A stretch of 64,000 nt of DNA from Pseudonocardia sp. HH130629-09 (GCF_001294645.1 NZ_CP011868.1:4030001-4094000), one strand, 5' to 3'. Shown: positions 46,927 to 56,469, numbered from the stretch's first letter. Notes: generated by a model not told the origin, from the sequence alone. Program-made: numbers and translations.

Positions 46927-48252
46927 TCACGCGGTGGCCACCTCGGTCCCCGCCACCGCGGTCCGCCTGTCCGACAGCCCGGTCCGCGGCACGAGGGACA
47001 CGAGCACGGCGGCCACGACGCCCACCGCGCAGAACGCCCAGAACACGCCGGTCGCGCCCGCGGACGTCGACATGATCAGACCGACCATGATCGGCCCGAC
47101 GACGCCGCCGAGGCGGCCCAGGCCGGTGCAGAGGCCGAGCACGGTGCCGCGTGCGGACGCCGGGAAGTACACCCCGGCGAACCCGTAGACCGCGGTCTGC
47201 GACGACGCGCAGAAGCCGATGACCAGCACCAGCGTGAACACGACGGCCTGTGCCGGGCCCAGGATCAGGACCGCCACCGCGAGCGCGCCCAGGACGAACC
47301 CGGACGAGATGACGCGCCGCGAGCCGATGCGGTCCGCGAGGCCGGTGAGCACGACCATGCCGATGGCGCTGCCGATGTTGAACGCCAGCAGGAAGGAGAG
47401 CGCCGATCCGAGGTCGTAGCCGGTGGAGCGCAGGATCTGCGGGATCCAGGTGTTCATCCCGTAGGACACGAGCAGACCGAAGAAACTGATCACGGGGAAG
47501 AGGACCACCGCGACCCGCAGGCCGGGCACGAACATCGAGCGGAGGGCCGAGCGCCGCTCGACCGCCCCCGCGTCGGCCTGCGCGAGCGCGATCGAGGACT
47601 CCGCACCGTCGCCGACGTCGTAGCGCTCGGCGAGCGCGCGGGCCTCGTCCACACGGCCGCGGGCCACGAGGAACGCCATGGACTCCGGCAGGTTGCGGTA
47701 GGCGACGACGAACAGGACGAGCCCGATCACCGCGGCGGCGGCGAACAGCGCGTGCCAGCCGAAGGCGGGGATGGCGAAGATCGCGACGACGGAGATGATC
47801 GCGCCGCCGACGGGGAAGCCCGTCTGGATCAGCCCGTTGGCGAACTGCCGCCGCTCGATCCGGACGTACTCCATGGTCAGCGCGATGACCGTGGGCAGCG
47901 CGCCGCCGAAGCCGAGACCGGCCAGGAAGCGGAAGATCGCGAACATCTCCAGGCTCTGCGCGATCGCGCAGACCCCGGTGAACACCGAGAACAGCGCGAC
48001 GCAGCCCAGCACGATCGGTCGCCTGCCGACGATGTCGGTCAGGTAGCCCGCGACCGTGGCGCCGATCATCATGCCGAACAGCGACAGACTGCCGACGAGA
48101 CCGGCGGAGACGGCGGTGATGCCCCACTCGCCCCGCTCGAGCAGTGTCGGCAGCACGGCGCCGAACATGAGCAGGTCGATGCCGTCGATGACGGTGACCG
48201 CGAGGCAGGTCAGCACGACCGCCCGGGATCCCGCGGTGCGTACAGCGGACAT
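46927..48252 (-). CDS. MFS transporter, aromatic-acid/H+ symporter-like
   Basis: A 441-residue transporter with twelve predicted membrane segments. The loop motif GYLTDIVGRRPIVLG and the acidic helix-1 motif DGIDLLMFG are typical of the AAHS family (acid uptake with protons). It lies 21 bases after the cupin gene and 99 before the P450 gene on the same strand. Likely imports the acid that this operon degrades. Confidence 0.88.
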   Translation of the reverse strand: MSAVRTAGSRAVVLTCLAVTVIDGIDLLMFGAVLPTLLERGEWGITAVSAGLVGSLSLFGMMIGATVAGYLTDIVGRRPIVLGCVALFSVFTGVCAIAQSLEMFAIFRFLAGLGFGGALPTVIALTMEYVRIERRQFANGLIQTGFPVGGAIISVVAIFAIPAFGWHALFAAAAVIGLVLFVVAYRNLPESMAFLVARGRVDEARALAERYDVGDGAESSIALAQADAGAVERRSALRSMFVPGLRVAVVLFPVISFFGLLVSYGMNTWIPQILRSTGYDLGSALSFLLAFNIGSAIGMVVLTGLADRIGSRRVISSGFVLGALAVAVLILGPAQAVVFTLVLVIGFCASSQTAVYGFAGVYFPASARGTVLGLCTGLGRLGGVVGPIMVGLIMSTSAGATGVFWAFCAVGVVAAVLVSLVPRTGLSDRRTAVAGTEVATA

Positions 48253-48273
48253 GGTGGGTCCTCTCAGGACTCG

Positions 48274-48753
48274 TCAGTGAGGGAGAGAGCGGAGGGTGCG
48301 GGTGCCCCCGACGATCGTCGAGAGCACCCGCACGGGCTCCGACGACCTGTTCTGCCAGGCGTGCCTGCTGCCGTTGACGACGACGAGGTCCCCGGTGCGC
48401 AGGGTGACCTCGCCCTCGTCGAGCTCCAGCACGACCTCGCCGGCGAGCACCACGTTCACGTCGACGGACTCCGTCGAGTGGAAGCCGGGACGCTCCCCGG
48501 TGCTCGCCACGATCTCCTCCGGGTCCTCCCCGGTGGTGCCCGCCGGGATGGTCCAGGTGATCACCCAGACGCCGCCCGGCGGCGGGAAGGACACCTCGGC
48601 CGGGACGTCGGTGTCCGCGGGTAGTGCCGGCGCGGTGTCGTTGCGCCACAGCAGGTCGAGGTCCATGGTGCCGACCTCGGCGGTCGCCGCCTCGCCGTCG
48701 GAGAGCACGAACGAGCGGCCGTCGGCACCCTCGCTCGTCACCACGCGGCGCAT
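48274..48753 (-). CDS. Small cupin-domain protein
   Basis: A 159-residue protein whose C-terminal half has the cupin motifs PGFHSTESVDVNVVLAGEV and GDLVVVNGSRHAWQNRS. The first ~75 residues are a lead-in jelly-roll strand set. The metal site looks His/Glu type (PGFHSTESVD with NGSRHAW). Its ATG shares one base with the thiolase-like stop. It could be a dioxygenase, isomerase or ligand-binding accessory; unspecified. Confidence 0.78.
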   Translation of the reverse strand: MRRVVTSEGADGRSFVLSDGEAATAEVGTMDLDLLWRNDTAPALPADTDVPAEVSFPPPGGVWVITWTIPAGTTGEDPEEIVASTGERPGFHSTESVDVNVVLAGEVVLELDEGEVTLRTGDLVVVNGSRHAWQNRSSEPVRVLSTIVGGTRTLRSLPH

Positions 48754-49907
48754 CAGAGGGCCGCCGATCCGGCGAGCAGAGCGGTGGAGACGACGGGGTC
48801 CCCGGGACCGCCCGTCATCAGTGACAGGGTCGCGTCCGGCACCTGGTTGCACGAGGTGCCGCGGATCTGGCGCACCGCCTCGCCGACCAGGCTCATGCCG
48901 TGTACGAAGCCCTCGGCGAGATTGCCGCCGGAGGTGTTGACCGGCAGCGTTCCGGTCGGGGCGACGAGGTTGTCGACGGTGACGAACTCCCCCGCCCCCT
49001 CGAGCGTGCAGAAGCCGTGCTCGATCAGGGCGGACACGCCCATCCCCGTCATGTTCTCGTAGATCTGGGCGACGTCGACGTCCCCCGGTCCGTAGCCCGT
49101 CTCGCGCCAGAGCCGGTCCGCCACGCCCTGGAAGCCCGCCGACCAGTACGGATCCCCGGACTCCTCCCGCATCCCCCAGCTCCCCGCCGCGCCCATCGGG
49201 GCGCCGAGCAGGTAGGCGGGCGTCGGCCGGAGGTCCTTCGCCCGCTCGGCGGACACGAGGATCACGGCGGAGCCGGCGTCGTTCTCCCGCGAGCAGTCGT
49301 AGAGCCGGTAGGGCTCGGAGATCCACCGCGAGGCGTCGTAGGTCGCGGCGTCCAGTCCGCTGCGGCCCACGGCCCGCGGGTTGTTCCGGGCGTGGTGGTA
49401 GGACACCAACGCCATGTCCCGCAGGGTCCGCGCGGGAACGCCCTCGGCCTCGATGAGCCGCATGGAGCGCAGCGCGCACATCTGTGCCGGCACCTCGATG
49501 CCGTTGACCAGCTGCTGGGCCGGGGTGTCCCCCTGTCCGACGTCGACGTTGCCCCGGCTGCCCCGGAACTCCGACATCGCCCGGTAGACGGCGACGATCT
49601 CGGCCTGGCCGGTGACGATCGCCGTCGCGGCCAGCCCGAGTGCACCCGGGATCCCGCCGCCGTGTGTCCAGGCCAGCGCACCGAAGCGCAGCTCCCTGGT
49701 ACCCAGTGCGGCCATCATCCGCTGGCCCTCCGCGCGTTCCGCACCGTAGGAGACGAACCCGTCGATGTCCGCCGGGTCGATCCCCGCGTCCTCGGCGGCG
49801 GCCACGATCGCCCGCAGCGCCAGCTTGAGTGCGGGCTCGCCACTGGTCCCACGCTTGTGGAACGGCGTGTCGCCGAGCCCGACGACCGCCGTGGTCCCCC
49901 TCAGCAC
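48753..49907 (-). CDS. SCP2-thiolase-like protein, probable Ltp2-type aldolase
   Basis: A 384-residue paralogue of 14671-15849 (shared QIYENMTGM, NTSGGNLAEGFVHG and PAQMCALRSMRLIE). The nucleophilic-Cys loop is LAWTHGGGIPGALG, without Cys. GTG 49907 lies seven bases inside the OB-fold gene. As with its paralogue, pairing with an adjacent zinc-ribbon OB-fold protein favours a retro-aldol over a thiolytic role, an inference from established Ltp2/DUF35 systems. Confidence 0.8.
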   Translation of the reverse strand: MLRGTTAVVGLGDTPFHKRGTSGEPALKLALRAIVAAAEDAGIDPADIDGFVSYGAERAEGQRMMAALGTRELRFGALAWTHGGGIPGALGLAATAIVTGQAEIVAVYRAMSEFRGSRGNVDVGQGDTPAQQLVNGIEVPAQMCALRSMRLIEAEGVPARTLRDMALVSYHHARNNPRAVGRSGLDAATYDASRWISEPYRLYDCSRENDAGSAVILVSAERAKDLRPTPAYLLGAPMGAAGSWGMREESGDPYWSAGFQGVADRLWRETGYGPGDVDVAQIYENMTGMGVSALIEHGFCTLEGAGEFVTVDNLVAPTGTLPVNTSGGNLAEGFVHGMSLVGEAVRQIRGTSCNQVPDATLSLMTGGPGDPVVSTALLAGSAAL

Positions 49908-50323
49908 GACAGGCTCCAGCGGAGCGCGGCGTAGCCCCGCGTCCGCGCCGACGGCGGGTCGATGTGCCCGGTCACCGGCGCTCCGATCGCGACGGCCGTG
50001 TCCGGTCCGGCCAGCCTCCCGAGGACCCGGGCGCCCGCCGCGGCGGGCAGCTCGGCCACCACCACGACGTAGGGGACCTCCCGGGTCCGGCCGACCCCGG
50101 CGTGGACCCGGGTCCACGAGAAGATCCGGCCCTCCATCGCCGTCGGCTCCCAGCGCTGTTCCCAGCCCCCACACGCCGCGCACCGGTGGTGCGCGGGCCA
50201 CGTCCAGGCCGCGCAGCCGGCGCAGCGCGGCAGCCGGAACTCGCCGTCCTCCAGGGACTCCCAGAAGCCGTCGTCGGCCCCGATCCCCCCGGGGATCCGG
50301 TGCTCGTGGAACGAGTACCCCAT
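49901..50323 (-). CDS. Zinc-ribbon OB-fold (DUF35) protein
   Basis: A 140-residue protein with the complete zinc ribbon CAGCAAWTWPAHHRCAACG and the OB-fold strand set (GRIFSWTRVH ... PYVVVVAELP). It begins two bases after the Rieske stop and overlaps the thiolase-like gene. It is the simple form of the domain, without the NTF2-like part seen at 15864-16607. Confidence 0.85.
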   Translation of the reverse strand: MGYSFHEHRIPGGIGADDGFWESLEDGEFRLPRCAGCAAWTWPAHHRCAACGGWEQRWEPTAMEGRIFSWTRVHAGVGRTREVPYVVVVAELPAAAGARVLGRLAGPDTAVAIGAPVTGHIDPPSARTRGYAALRWSLSC

Positions 50324-50325
50324 GA

Positions 50326-51528
50326 TCAGCCCCAGTGCCGGGGGTCGGCGAGTGCGGCGGCCATCCAGCGGTGGAAGTGCTGGTTGGCGATCTCGTTGCG
50401 GCCGAAGTGGAGCGGCCCGATGTCGGTGTTCGAGACGGCCTTCTGCAGGCCCTCGTTGACCACGATGTCCTCGTCCTGCAGGACCGCCTGGAGAATGGTC
50501 CAGTTCTTCTCCCACCGCGCCGTCAGCTCGTCGGTGGTGGCGGGCTCGCGGGTCAGGATCCGCATCTGCATCCGGGTACCGACGGCCGTGTGCGGCGCGG
50601 GTACGAAGTTGAGCACCTCGAGGTGGTCCGGCTGGCGCAGCACGCTCATGTTGGGCATGAGGAAGTGCGCGACGGTGAGGTGCCGGTTCACGTCCACGGT
50701 CGCCGGGTCCTGGCCGCGGATCGTGTCGATGCTCCTGCGTGCGGAGACCATCCGTCCGTGGCGGCCCATCGGCTGCCAGGTCTGGGCGTTGTTGTGGAAG
50801 TACGGCGCGACGGTCCCGGTGTGGGCGTACGCGATGTGGTACCCGTCGAGGAAGGCGTCCATCAGGACCTTCCAGTTGATCTCCAGATCGAAGTTGCCGG
50901 CCCGGTGGCAGTGGTAGCGGTCCATCTCCATCGCGCCCAGCGAGGCGTCGAGGTCCGGGCCGAGCCACTCGCCGACGTCGATCTTCCGGCCGGGGGCGGC
51001 GGAGTCCACCGCCCAGACGAAGCCGTGCCGCTCCTCGGCCGGGACCTCCTTGAGCCCCAGGCAGGTCGTGTCCATCTCGCCGAAGGTCGACCCGTCCGCG
51101 ATGGCGCGCAGGCTGCCGTCGCCGCCGTAGGACCAGCCGTGGTAGCGGCAGGAGAAGAAGCGCCGGTTGCCCGAGTCCTCGTTCACCAGCCGGGCGCCGC
51201 GGTGTCGGCAGGTGTTGACGAACGCCCGGACCTGCCCGTCCCGCTGCCGCACGAGCACGACCTCGTTGTTGGGCAGCTGCACGGTCAGGTAGTCGTTCGG
51301 CTTCGGCAGCTCGGTGCCGTGCGCGGCGATGATCGGGACGTAGCCGAACAGCTCGGCGCGCTCACGGGCGGCGAGCTCCGGATCGCGGTAGACGCCCGGG
51401 TCGATCTCCAGGACGCCGGGCGCCATGTCGGTGGTGCCGTTGTCCAGGTGGTCGAACATGGTGCGGGCCAGGCCCGCCGCGGTCTCGGCGTCATAGGGGA
51501 AGGCAGGGTAGAGCCCGGGGTCGGCCAT
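50326..51528 (-). CDS. Rieske non-heme iron oxygenase, large subunit
   Basis: A 400-residue oxygenase. Rieske ligands Cys107, His109, Cys127 and His130 (CRHRG ... CRYHGW); iron site in INWKVLMDAFLDGYHIAYAH. It is more distant from the other two Rieske proteins in the window and has no GNAT gene beside it; an OB-fold/thiolase-like pair follows instead. Second gene of the ten-gene operon. Confidence 0.9.
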   Translation of the reverse strand: MADPGLYPAFPYDAETAAGLARTMFDHLDNGTTDMAPGVLEIDPGVYRDPELAARERAELFGYVPIIAAHGTELPKPNDYLTVQLPNNEVVLVRQRDGQVRAFVNTCRHRGARLVNEDSGNRRFFSCRYHGWSYGGDGSLRAIADGSTFGEMDTTCLGLKEVPAEERHGFVWAVDSAAPGRKIDVGEWLGPDLDASLGAMEMDRYHCHRAGNFDLEINWKVLMDAFLDGYHIAYAHTGTVAPYFHNNAQTWQPMGRHGRMVSARRSIDTIRGQDPATVDVNRHLTVAHFLMPNMSVLRQPDHLEVLNFVPAPHTAVGTRMQMRILTREPATTDELTARWEKNWTILQAVLQDEDIVVNEGLQKAVSNTDIGPLHFGRNEIANQHFHRWMAAALADPRHWG

Positions 51529-51561
51529 GGTGGTGGGTCCTTCTCGGGTGGTCAGGACAGG

Positions 51562-52767
51562 TCAGGACGCGGGACGGAACTGCATGCTCTTGATCTCGAC
51601 GAACTCCTCCAGCCCGAACGCGCCGCCCTCGCGGCCGTGCCCGGACTGCTTGAAGCCACCGAAGGGCGCGGCACCGTTGAAGCCGCCGCCGTTGACCTCG
51701 ATCTGGGTGGCCCGGATGCGCCGTGCAACGACCTCGGCGCGGGCGGTGTCGGTGGACCAGACGGCGCCCGCGATCCCGAAGATCGTGCCGTTCGCGATCT
51801 CGACGGCCTCGTCCTCGGTGTCGAACGGGATGATCGACAGCACCGGCCCGAAGATCTCCTCCTGCGCCACGGTCGCGTCCGGCGCGACGTCGGAGAGCAC
51901 CGTGGGCGCCACGAAGTAGCCGGGCCCGTCCAGCGGCTCGGTCGAGCCGGTGACCAGGCGGGCGCCCTCGGCGACGCCGGTCCGGACGTAGCCGAGGACC
52001 GTGTCACGCTGGTCCGCGGTGACCAGCGGGCCCAGCTTGGTGGCGTCCGCGGCCGGGTCGCCCGGGACGTAGAGCTCGGCCGCCCGCTTCGCCAGCTCCT
52101 CCGCGACGGCGAGGCGCTCGCGCGGGACGAGCATGCGGGTCTGCGCGTTGCAGGACTGACCGCCGTTCATGTAGCAGGCCCGCACCGTGTGCGGCACCGC
52201 CTTCGCGAACTCCTCGTCGGTGAGGTCCGGCAGCAGCACGGCGGCGCTCTTGCCGCCGAGCTCCAGCGACACCCGTTTCACGGTGCCCGCGGAGAGCTCG
52301 ATGATCCGCTTCCCGACGGCGTTCGAGCCGGTGAAGCTGACCATGTCGACGTCGGGGTGGCGCACCAGCGCCTCCCCCGCGACGTGGCCGTACCCGTGGA
52401 CGAGGTTGAACACCCCGGCCGGCACGCCCACCGCGTCGACCGCCTCTGCCAGCAGGTTCGCGGTGAGCGGCGCGACCTCGCTGGCCTTGACCACGACCGT
52501 GCAGCCCGCGACGAGTGCGGCCCCGATCTTGGCGGTGATCTGGTGCAGCGGGTAGTTCCAGGGCGTGATGGCACCGACGACACCGACCGGCTCCCGCACG
52601 ACCACCGAGTTGCGCAGCGGCTGCTCCCACGGGAAGCCGGCCGCCGCCGTCACCGCCTCGCGCAGGTCGAGGACACCCAGGCCGACCTGCGCCCAGCGCG
52701 CGGTCCGCCGGGGCGTGCCGACCTCGGACACCACGGTGCCGGTCAGTTCGTCCCCTCGGCGCTCTAG
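51562..52767 (-). pseudogene. Aldehyde dehydrogenase, 5' end lost at the IS1380 boundary
   Basis: About 400 codons of an ALDH. The catalytic Cys (NGGQSCNAQTR), Glu (VSLELGGKSA) and cofactor loop (FTGSNAVGKRII) are present. The frame is open to the IS end at 52767 and reads LERRGDELTGTVVSEVGTP, which corresponds to about residue 75 of a normal ~480-residue ALDH. No N-terminal ALDH sequence is visible on the other side of the IS. GTG 52734 or 52731 could start a shortened protein, which would lack part of the cofactor domain. Confidence 0.85.
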
Positions 52768-52783
52768 CCCTGGTGATTCACGG
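52765..52783. repeat. Left imperfect terminal inverted repeat of the IS
   Basis: TAGCCC, six mostly different bases, then TTCACGG. Thirteen of the nineteen positions are exactly mirrored at 54446-54464, and one more matches within the variable six. Confidence 0.75.
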
Positions 52784-52915
52784 AGCTGCGGATTGACCGC
52801 GTGATCGGCTGGCGGCGGATCCGGTCCGGTTCGTTCGATGGGTGGGCATGGCGAAGGGGCCGGCCTGCGCGTTCTGCCGGGAGCTCCCGCCGCTCGTCGT
52901 GTCGGGCTTCGGAGA

Positions 52916-54340
52916 TCAACCAGCAGGAACAGGCAACGCGCACAGCCGCGCGAACGCGCGGGCGAGATCGACCGCCCAGGGCCAGGACCGTTGGATACGG
53001 ACCCAGACTCGGCGTTGCCCGCGGGTGATCCGCGCGGCGGTGTGCAACAACCGGTAGCGCAACGCCTTCGGCTCGACCTTCGCCAGGTCGCCGTCGAGAA
53101 GCAGGCGCTGGGTCCAGGTGATCAGGTCGACCGCGAGCATGACCACGGTCAACCACGCCGCGTTGACGGCGAAGGACCGGGACGGGAAGTGGTTGAGGCC
53201 GGTGTCCTTGCCGCAGCGGATCCGGTCCTCGACCCGGGCGTGGGCGCGGTGGCGGGCGTCGAGGAAGGCGAGCTGCCCGACGCGGGTGTCGGTGGCGAAC
53301 GCGGTGTAGCGCCAGCCGTCACGCTCCTCGAACGCATCGAGCTGCGCGCCGGGATGCGGCCGTTCGCGACGGACGACAACGCGGGTCCCGGCCGGGTAGT
53401 CGACCAACGCGGAGGCGGGGAGCAAGCCGGTGATCTCGGCCAGCCCGGCGCCGTCACGGTGCCCGCCGTCAGCGTCGACCGCCTCGGCCCACACCGTCTT
53501 CGGGACCAGGCTGATCACGGTGCGTTCGCGGTCGGTGACGGCCCAGCCGACGGAGAACTCACAGCTCACCGCTGTGTCTTGTTGCGCTCGGATGTGGGCG
53601 AGGAAGGCTTTCGTGGCGCCCGCGGTGTCGGTGCGGACCAGGATCGGGTGCCCGTGACGGAACGCGTCAGGGATCTGGGCGAGCGCGTCGTCGAGCACGT
53701 TGATGTGATCCGCGGCGGTGTTCGCACCGGCGTTCCCGCGGCGCAAGCGGGCGGCGAGGAACTCGCCGGTGTTGTCGCAGAACGCCAGCATCGGGTGATA
53801 CCCGAACGTCTTCTTGAACGTGGGCGTGGCCTGTTCCTTCTCGCTGTGGGCGATGACGATCGTGGCGTCGAGATCGATCACCAGCACGTCCCGGCCGTGC
53901 CGGCGCAGGTCGCGGCCGGCGACCCGAGCCGCGGGAAACGCGCGACCATCGACGTCGGCGTGCTGGGCCCAGACCACCTCCCGGGCCCGCGCCCGCCCCG
54001 CCGCGATCGAGGACAACCGGCGCTCGTCGAGCTTGTCGAGCAGTCGCCAGCAGGTCGAGTCCGATGCCACCGACCCGAACACCGCGCCCTGATCGGCCAG
54101 GACCGCGATCTCGCAGATCCTCGTGGCCCCGTCGGCGACCGCGACGGCCAGATCGACCAGCACCCGCCCCGGATCATGACGCGCCCGAGCTCGTCGCAGC
54201 GGTGCGAGCGCGGTCGAGAGTTCACTGGTCAACGTGGTCCGGTCGGCGACATCGGCCAGCAGACGCGACCCGACGTGCGACACCACCCCAGCGCCGTCGG
54301 CGGTCACGATGACCGGTGGGCGCGTGCTTGTAGTCTGCAC
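52916..54340 (-). CDS. IS1380-family DDE transposase
   Basis: A 474-residue transposase. Candidate DDE residues lie in VIDLDATIVIAH, ILVRTDTAGATKAF and ARVEDRIRCGKDTGL; YHPMLAFCDNTGE is a family signature. GTG 54340 is the likely start. The protein is full length and uninterrupted, so the element could still be active. Transcription runs on the minus strand, toward the truncated ALDH and the operon behind it. Confidence 0.9.
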   Translation of the reverse strand: MQTTSTRPPVIVTADGAGVVSHVGSRLLADVADRTTLTSELSTALAPLRRARARHDPGRVLVDLAVAVADGATRICEIAVLADQGAVFGSVASDSTCWRLLDKLDERRLSSIAAGRARAREVVWAQHADVDGRAFPAARVAGRDLRRHGRDVLVIDLDATIVIAHSEKEQATPTFKKTFGYHPMLAFCDNTGEFLAARLRRGNAGANTAADHINVLDDALAQIPDAFRHGHPILVRTDTAGATKAFLAHIRAQQDTAVSCEFSVGWAVTDRERTVISLVPKTVWAEAVDADGGHRDGAGLAEITGLLPASALVDYPAGTRVVVRRERPHPGAQLDAFEERDGWRYTAFATDTRVGQLAFLDARHRAHARVEDRIRCGKDTGLNHFPSRSFAVNAAWLTVVMLAVDLITWTQRLLLDGDLAKVEPKALRYRLLHTAARITRGQRRVWVRIQRSWPWAVDLARAFARLCALPVPAG

Positions 54341-54344
54341 TCGG

Positions 54345-54413
54345 AAAGTGCCTCCTCGACCATGGCGGACAGGGCTTCGACACCCGCTGTCTTACCTGGT
54401 CACGAGGCACTTT
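54345..54413. promoter_or_regulatory. Long stem-loop upstream of the transposase start
   Basis: AAAGTGCCTC (54345-54354) pairs perfectly with GAGGCACTTT (54404-54413); internal segments (GACC with GGTC, GGACAG with CTGTCT) extend the pairing. It ends five bases from the transposase GTG and may limit transposase expression. Confidence 0.5.
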
Positions 54414-54445
54414 CTTCAGTTGGGGTCGGAGATCACCGGCACAGC

Positions 54446-54464
54446 CCGTGAAGAGTCCGGGCTA
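54446..54464. repeat. Right imperfect terminal inverted repeat of the IS
   Basis: CCGTGAA, six bases, then GGGCTA; the mirror image of the left repeat. Confidence 0.75.
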
Positions 54465-54549
54465 ACAGTGCGGTAGTGGTGTTCGGTTCCCCTGTACGAC
54501 AGGCGCCGCCGCCCACCACGCTCCCCACGAAGGAACGGATACTCAGCTC

Positions 54550-55347
54550 ATGGACCCCGAGACCCCTGTCGTCATCCTCTGCGGAGGCAAGGGCACCCGC
54601 ATCCGGGAGGCCTCCGAGAGCCTGCCGAAGGCGATGGTCGAGATCGGTGGACGGCCGATCGTCTGGCACATCATGAAGACCTACCGGGAGCACGGCTTCC
54701 GCCGATTCGTCCTGTGCCTGGGCTACAAGAGCTGGGCGATCAAGGAGTACTTCCTCGACTACCGGGCCCGCTCCGCGGACTTCACCCTGTCCATGTCGGA
54801 CCGGCACCGCATCGACTTCCACAACAGCGTCGACGAGGACTGGGAGATCACCTTCGCCGAGACCGGGCTGGAGGCCGCGACCGGCTCGCGCGTCCGGAAG
54901 ATCGCGCAGTACGTCGACACCGAGAACTTCTTCCTCACCTACGGCGACGGCGTCGGCACCGTCGACATCACCGCCCTGGCCAAGGAGCACGAGGAGTCCG
55001 GGAAGATCGGCACCGTCACCGGGGTGCACCCGACCTCCAAGTTCGGCGAGATGAACGTCGAGGGCGACCGGGTCGTGGAGTTCAACGAGAAGCCCACCCA
55101 GGTCACCGGCTTCGTCTCCGGCGGCTTCTTCGCCTTCCGGCGCGAGTTCCTCGACAGCTACCTCGGCGAGCCCGGCGACGACGGCGTCTGGCTCGAGCAC
55201 GAGCCGCTGCAGCGACTGGCCCGCGACGGGCAGCTCAACGTGCACCGCCACGAGGACTTCTGGTCGGCGATGGACACCTTCAAGGACTACGAGTACCTCA
55301 ACGACCTGTGGTCGCGCGGTGAGGCGCCCTGGAAGATCTGGGCCTGA
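54550..55347 (+). CDS. rfbF: Glucose-1-phosphate cytidylyltransferase-like nucleotidyltransferase
   Basis: A 265-residue sugar nucleotidyltransferase. The nucleotide-binding motif LCGGKGTRIREASE and the metal/sugar region YGDGVGTVDI are typical of RfbF, which makes CDP-glucose from CTP and glucose-1-phosphate for deoxysugar synthesis. Its expected partner, a CDP-glucose 4,6-dehydratase gene, is not beside it. Cell-wall or surface-glycan role is likely. The left neighbour is the IS, so its original context may have been lost. Confidence 0.85.
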   Translation: MDPETPVVILCGGKGTRIREASESLPKAMVEIGGRPIVWHIMKTYREHGFRRFVLCLGYKSWAIKEYFLDYRARSADFTLSMSDRHRIDFHNSVDEDWEITFAETGLEAATGSRVRKIAQYVDTENFFLTYGDGVGTVDITALAKEHEESGKIGTVTGVHPTSKFGEMNVEGDRVVEFNEKPTQVTGFVSGGFFAFRREFLDSYLGEPGDDGVWLEHEPLQRLARDGQLNVHRHEDFWSAMDTFKDYEYLNDLWSRGEAPWKIWA

Positions 55348-55353
55348 CCGAGG

Positions 55354-55370
55354 CTCGCCCCGGGGGCGAG
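55354..55370. terminator. Stem-loop between convergent rfbF and LCP genes
   Basis: CTCGCCCC and GGGGCGAG are perfect arms around a single G (55362). A real hairpin would need to open the inner pairs; it is nonetheless the strongest dyad in this 54-base gap. Confidence 0.5.
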
Positions 55371-55401
55371 GGCCACCGGTCCCCACCCCCGGGCGAGCGG
55401 G

Positions 55402-56469
55402 TCACGACGGCGTCGAGCTCAGCGCCTCCGTCGGGTTGCGGTCCGCGTACTGCGCCACCGACCCGTTGCGGACCGCTCCCCACAGCTCCGCGCTGCGCTG
55501 CTCGTCCAGGTAGACGACCGACTGCTCGCCCTCCCGGCCCAGCCCGGCCACCGGCGCCGTCACGAACGCGACGCCCGACCCGCGCAGGTTGCGGTTCTCC
55601 AGGGCCAGCTGGACCAGCCCCGTGTTCGACAGCGAGTCGTCCACGCTCACCGCGTCGCCGACACTGGTCGCGAACGAGTAGAGCGCGGTCGGGTCCGTGG
55701 TGGCCTTCTCCTGCACCGTCGCGAGCAGCGCCTTGATCGCGTTCTGCTGGCGGGCGGCGCGGTCGATGTCGCCGTTCGGGAGGCCGTGGCGCTGACGGAC
55801 GTAGGCCAGGGCCTGGGCGCCGTCGAGGTGGTTCTCCCCCGCCCGGAAGTCCACCCCGGCGTTGCTGGTGGCCCGCGCGACCGTCACGTCGATGCCGCCG
55901 ACCGAGTCGACGAGCGAGGTGAACCCGGCGAAGTCGACAACACCGAAGTGGTCCACCCGCACCCCGGTCAGCTTCTCCACGGTCTCGATGAGCAGCGGCG
56001 CACCGCCGAAGGCGTAGGCGGCGTTGATCTTGTTCATGCCGCGGCCGGGGACGTCGACCCAGGAGTCGCGCGGGATCGACACGACGCTGGCGTGCTCGCC
56101 GTCGGGGGCGAGGGTGCCGAGCATGATCACGTCGGACCGCTGGGAACCGGCGTCGCCCCCCGGGGCGGCGTCGGTGCCGGTGGTGGGTGCCTCGGCCCGG
56201 GAGTCGGTGCCGACGAGCAGGAACGTGGTGCCGCCGGACGTGGCGGGACGGCTGCCCGCGTCGATCCCGCGGAACGCGTCCGGGATGCGGGCTATGCCGC
56301 CGCCGATGCTGGAGGTCAGGTAGGCCACCACGCCGCCGACCGCGAGCAGCAGCACGAGCACCAGCGCCAGCAGCACGGCCAGCACCCGCCGCCCGCGCCG
56401 ACGGGGACGCCCGCCACGCAGGCCGGGCACCACGTCGTCGTGCCAGGTCGGGGGGACGGCATTGCGCAT
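55402..56469 (-). CDS. LytR-CpsA-Psr family glycopolymer ligase
   Basis: A 355-residue LCP protein that attaches glycopolymers to peptidoglycan. A cytoplasmic Arg-rich segment and one transmembrane helix (about 27-50) are followed by the extracellular domain. Family motifs include SIPRDSWVDVPG, NKINAAYAFGG, DHFGVVDFAGF and YVRQRHGLPNGDIDRAARQQ with the catalytic Arg and Asp residues. GGAG precedes ATG 56469. It fits functionally with the adjacent rfbF. Confidence 0.9.
   Translation of the reverse strand: MRNAVPPTWHDDVVPGLRGGRPRRRGRRVLAVLLALVLVLLLAVGGVVAYLTSSIGGGIARIPDAFRGIDAGSRPATSGGTTFLLVGTDSRAEAPTTGTDAAPGGDAGSQRSDVIMLGTLAPDGEHASVVSIPRDSWVDVPGRGMNKINAAYAFGGAPLLIETVEKLTGVRVDHFGVVDFAGFTSLVDSVGGIDVTVARATSNAGVDFRAGENHLDGAQALAYVRQRHGLPNGDIDRAARQQNAIKALLATVQEKATTDPTALYSFATSVGDAVSVDDSLSNTGLVQLALENRNLRGSGVAFVTAPVAGLGREGEQSVVYLDEQRSAELWGAVRNGSVAQYADRNPTEALSSTPS

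Larger units (their letters stand above)
52767..54462 (-). mobile_element. IS1380-family insertion sequence, about 1.7 kb
   Basis: One transposase gene bounded by imperfect terminal inverted repeats. The left end (from 52765 TAGCCC, then TTCACGG) mirrors the right end (CCGTGAA, then GGGCTA to 54464). The outermost bases GCCC...GGGC put the element at 52767-54462, with ambiguity of one or two bases. The flanks read CTAG on the left and CTAA on the right, so no full target duplication is evident, which would fit insertion followed by an adjacent deletion. Confidence 0.85.

Noticed and set aside
52767..52790. Whole-element target duplication CTA on both IS sides
   Set aside because: Three bases partly internal to the inverted repeats; not enough to call a duplication.
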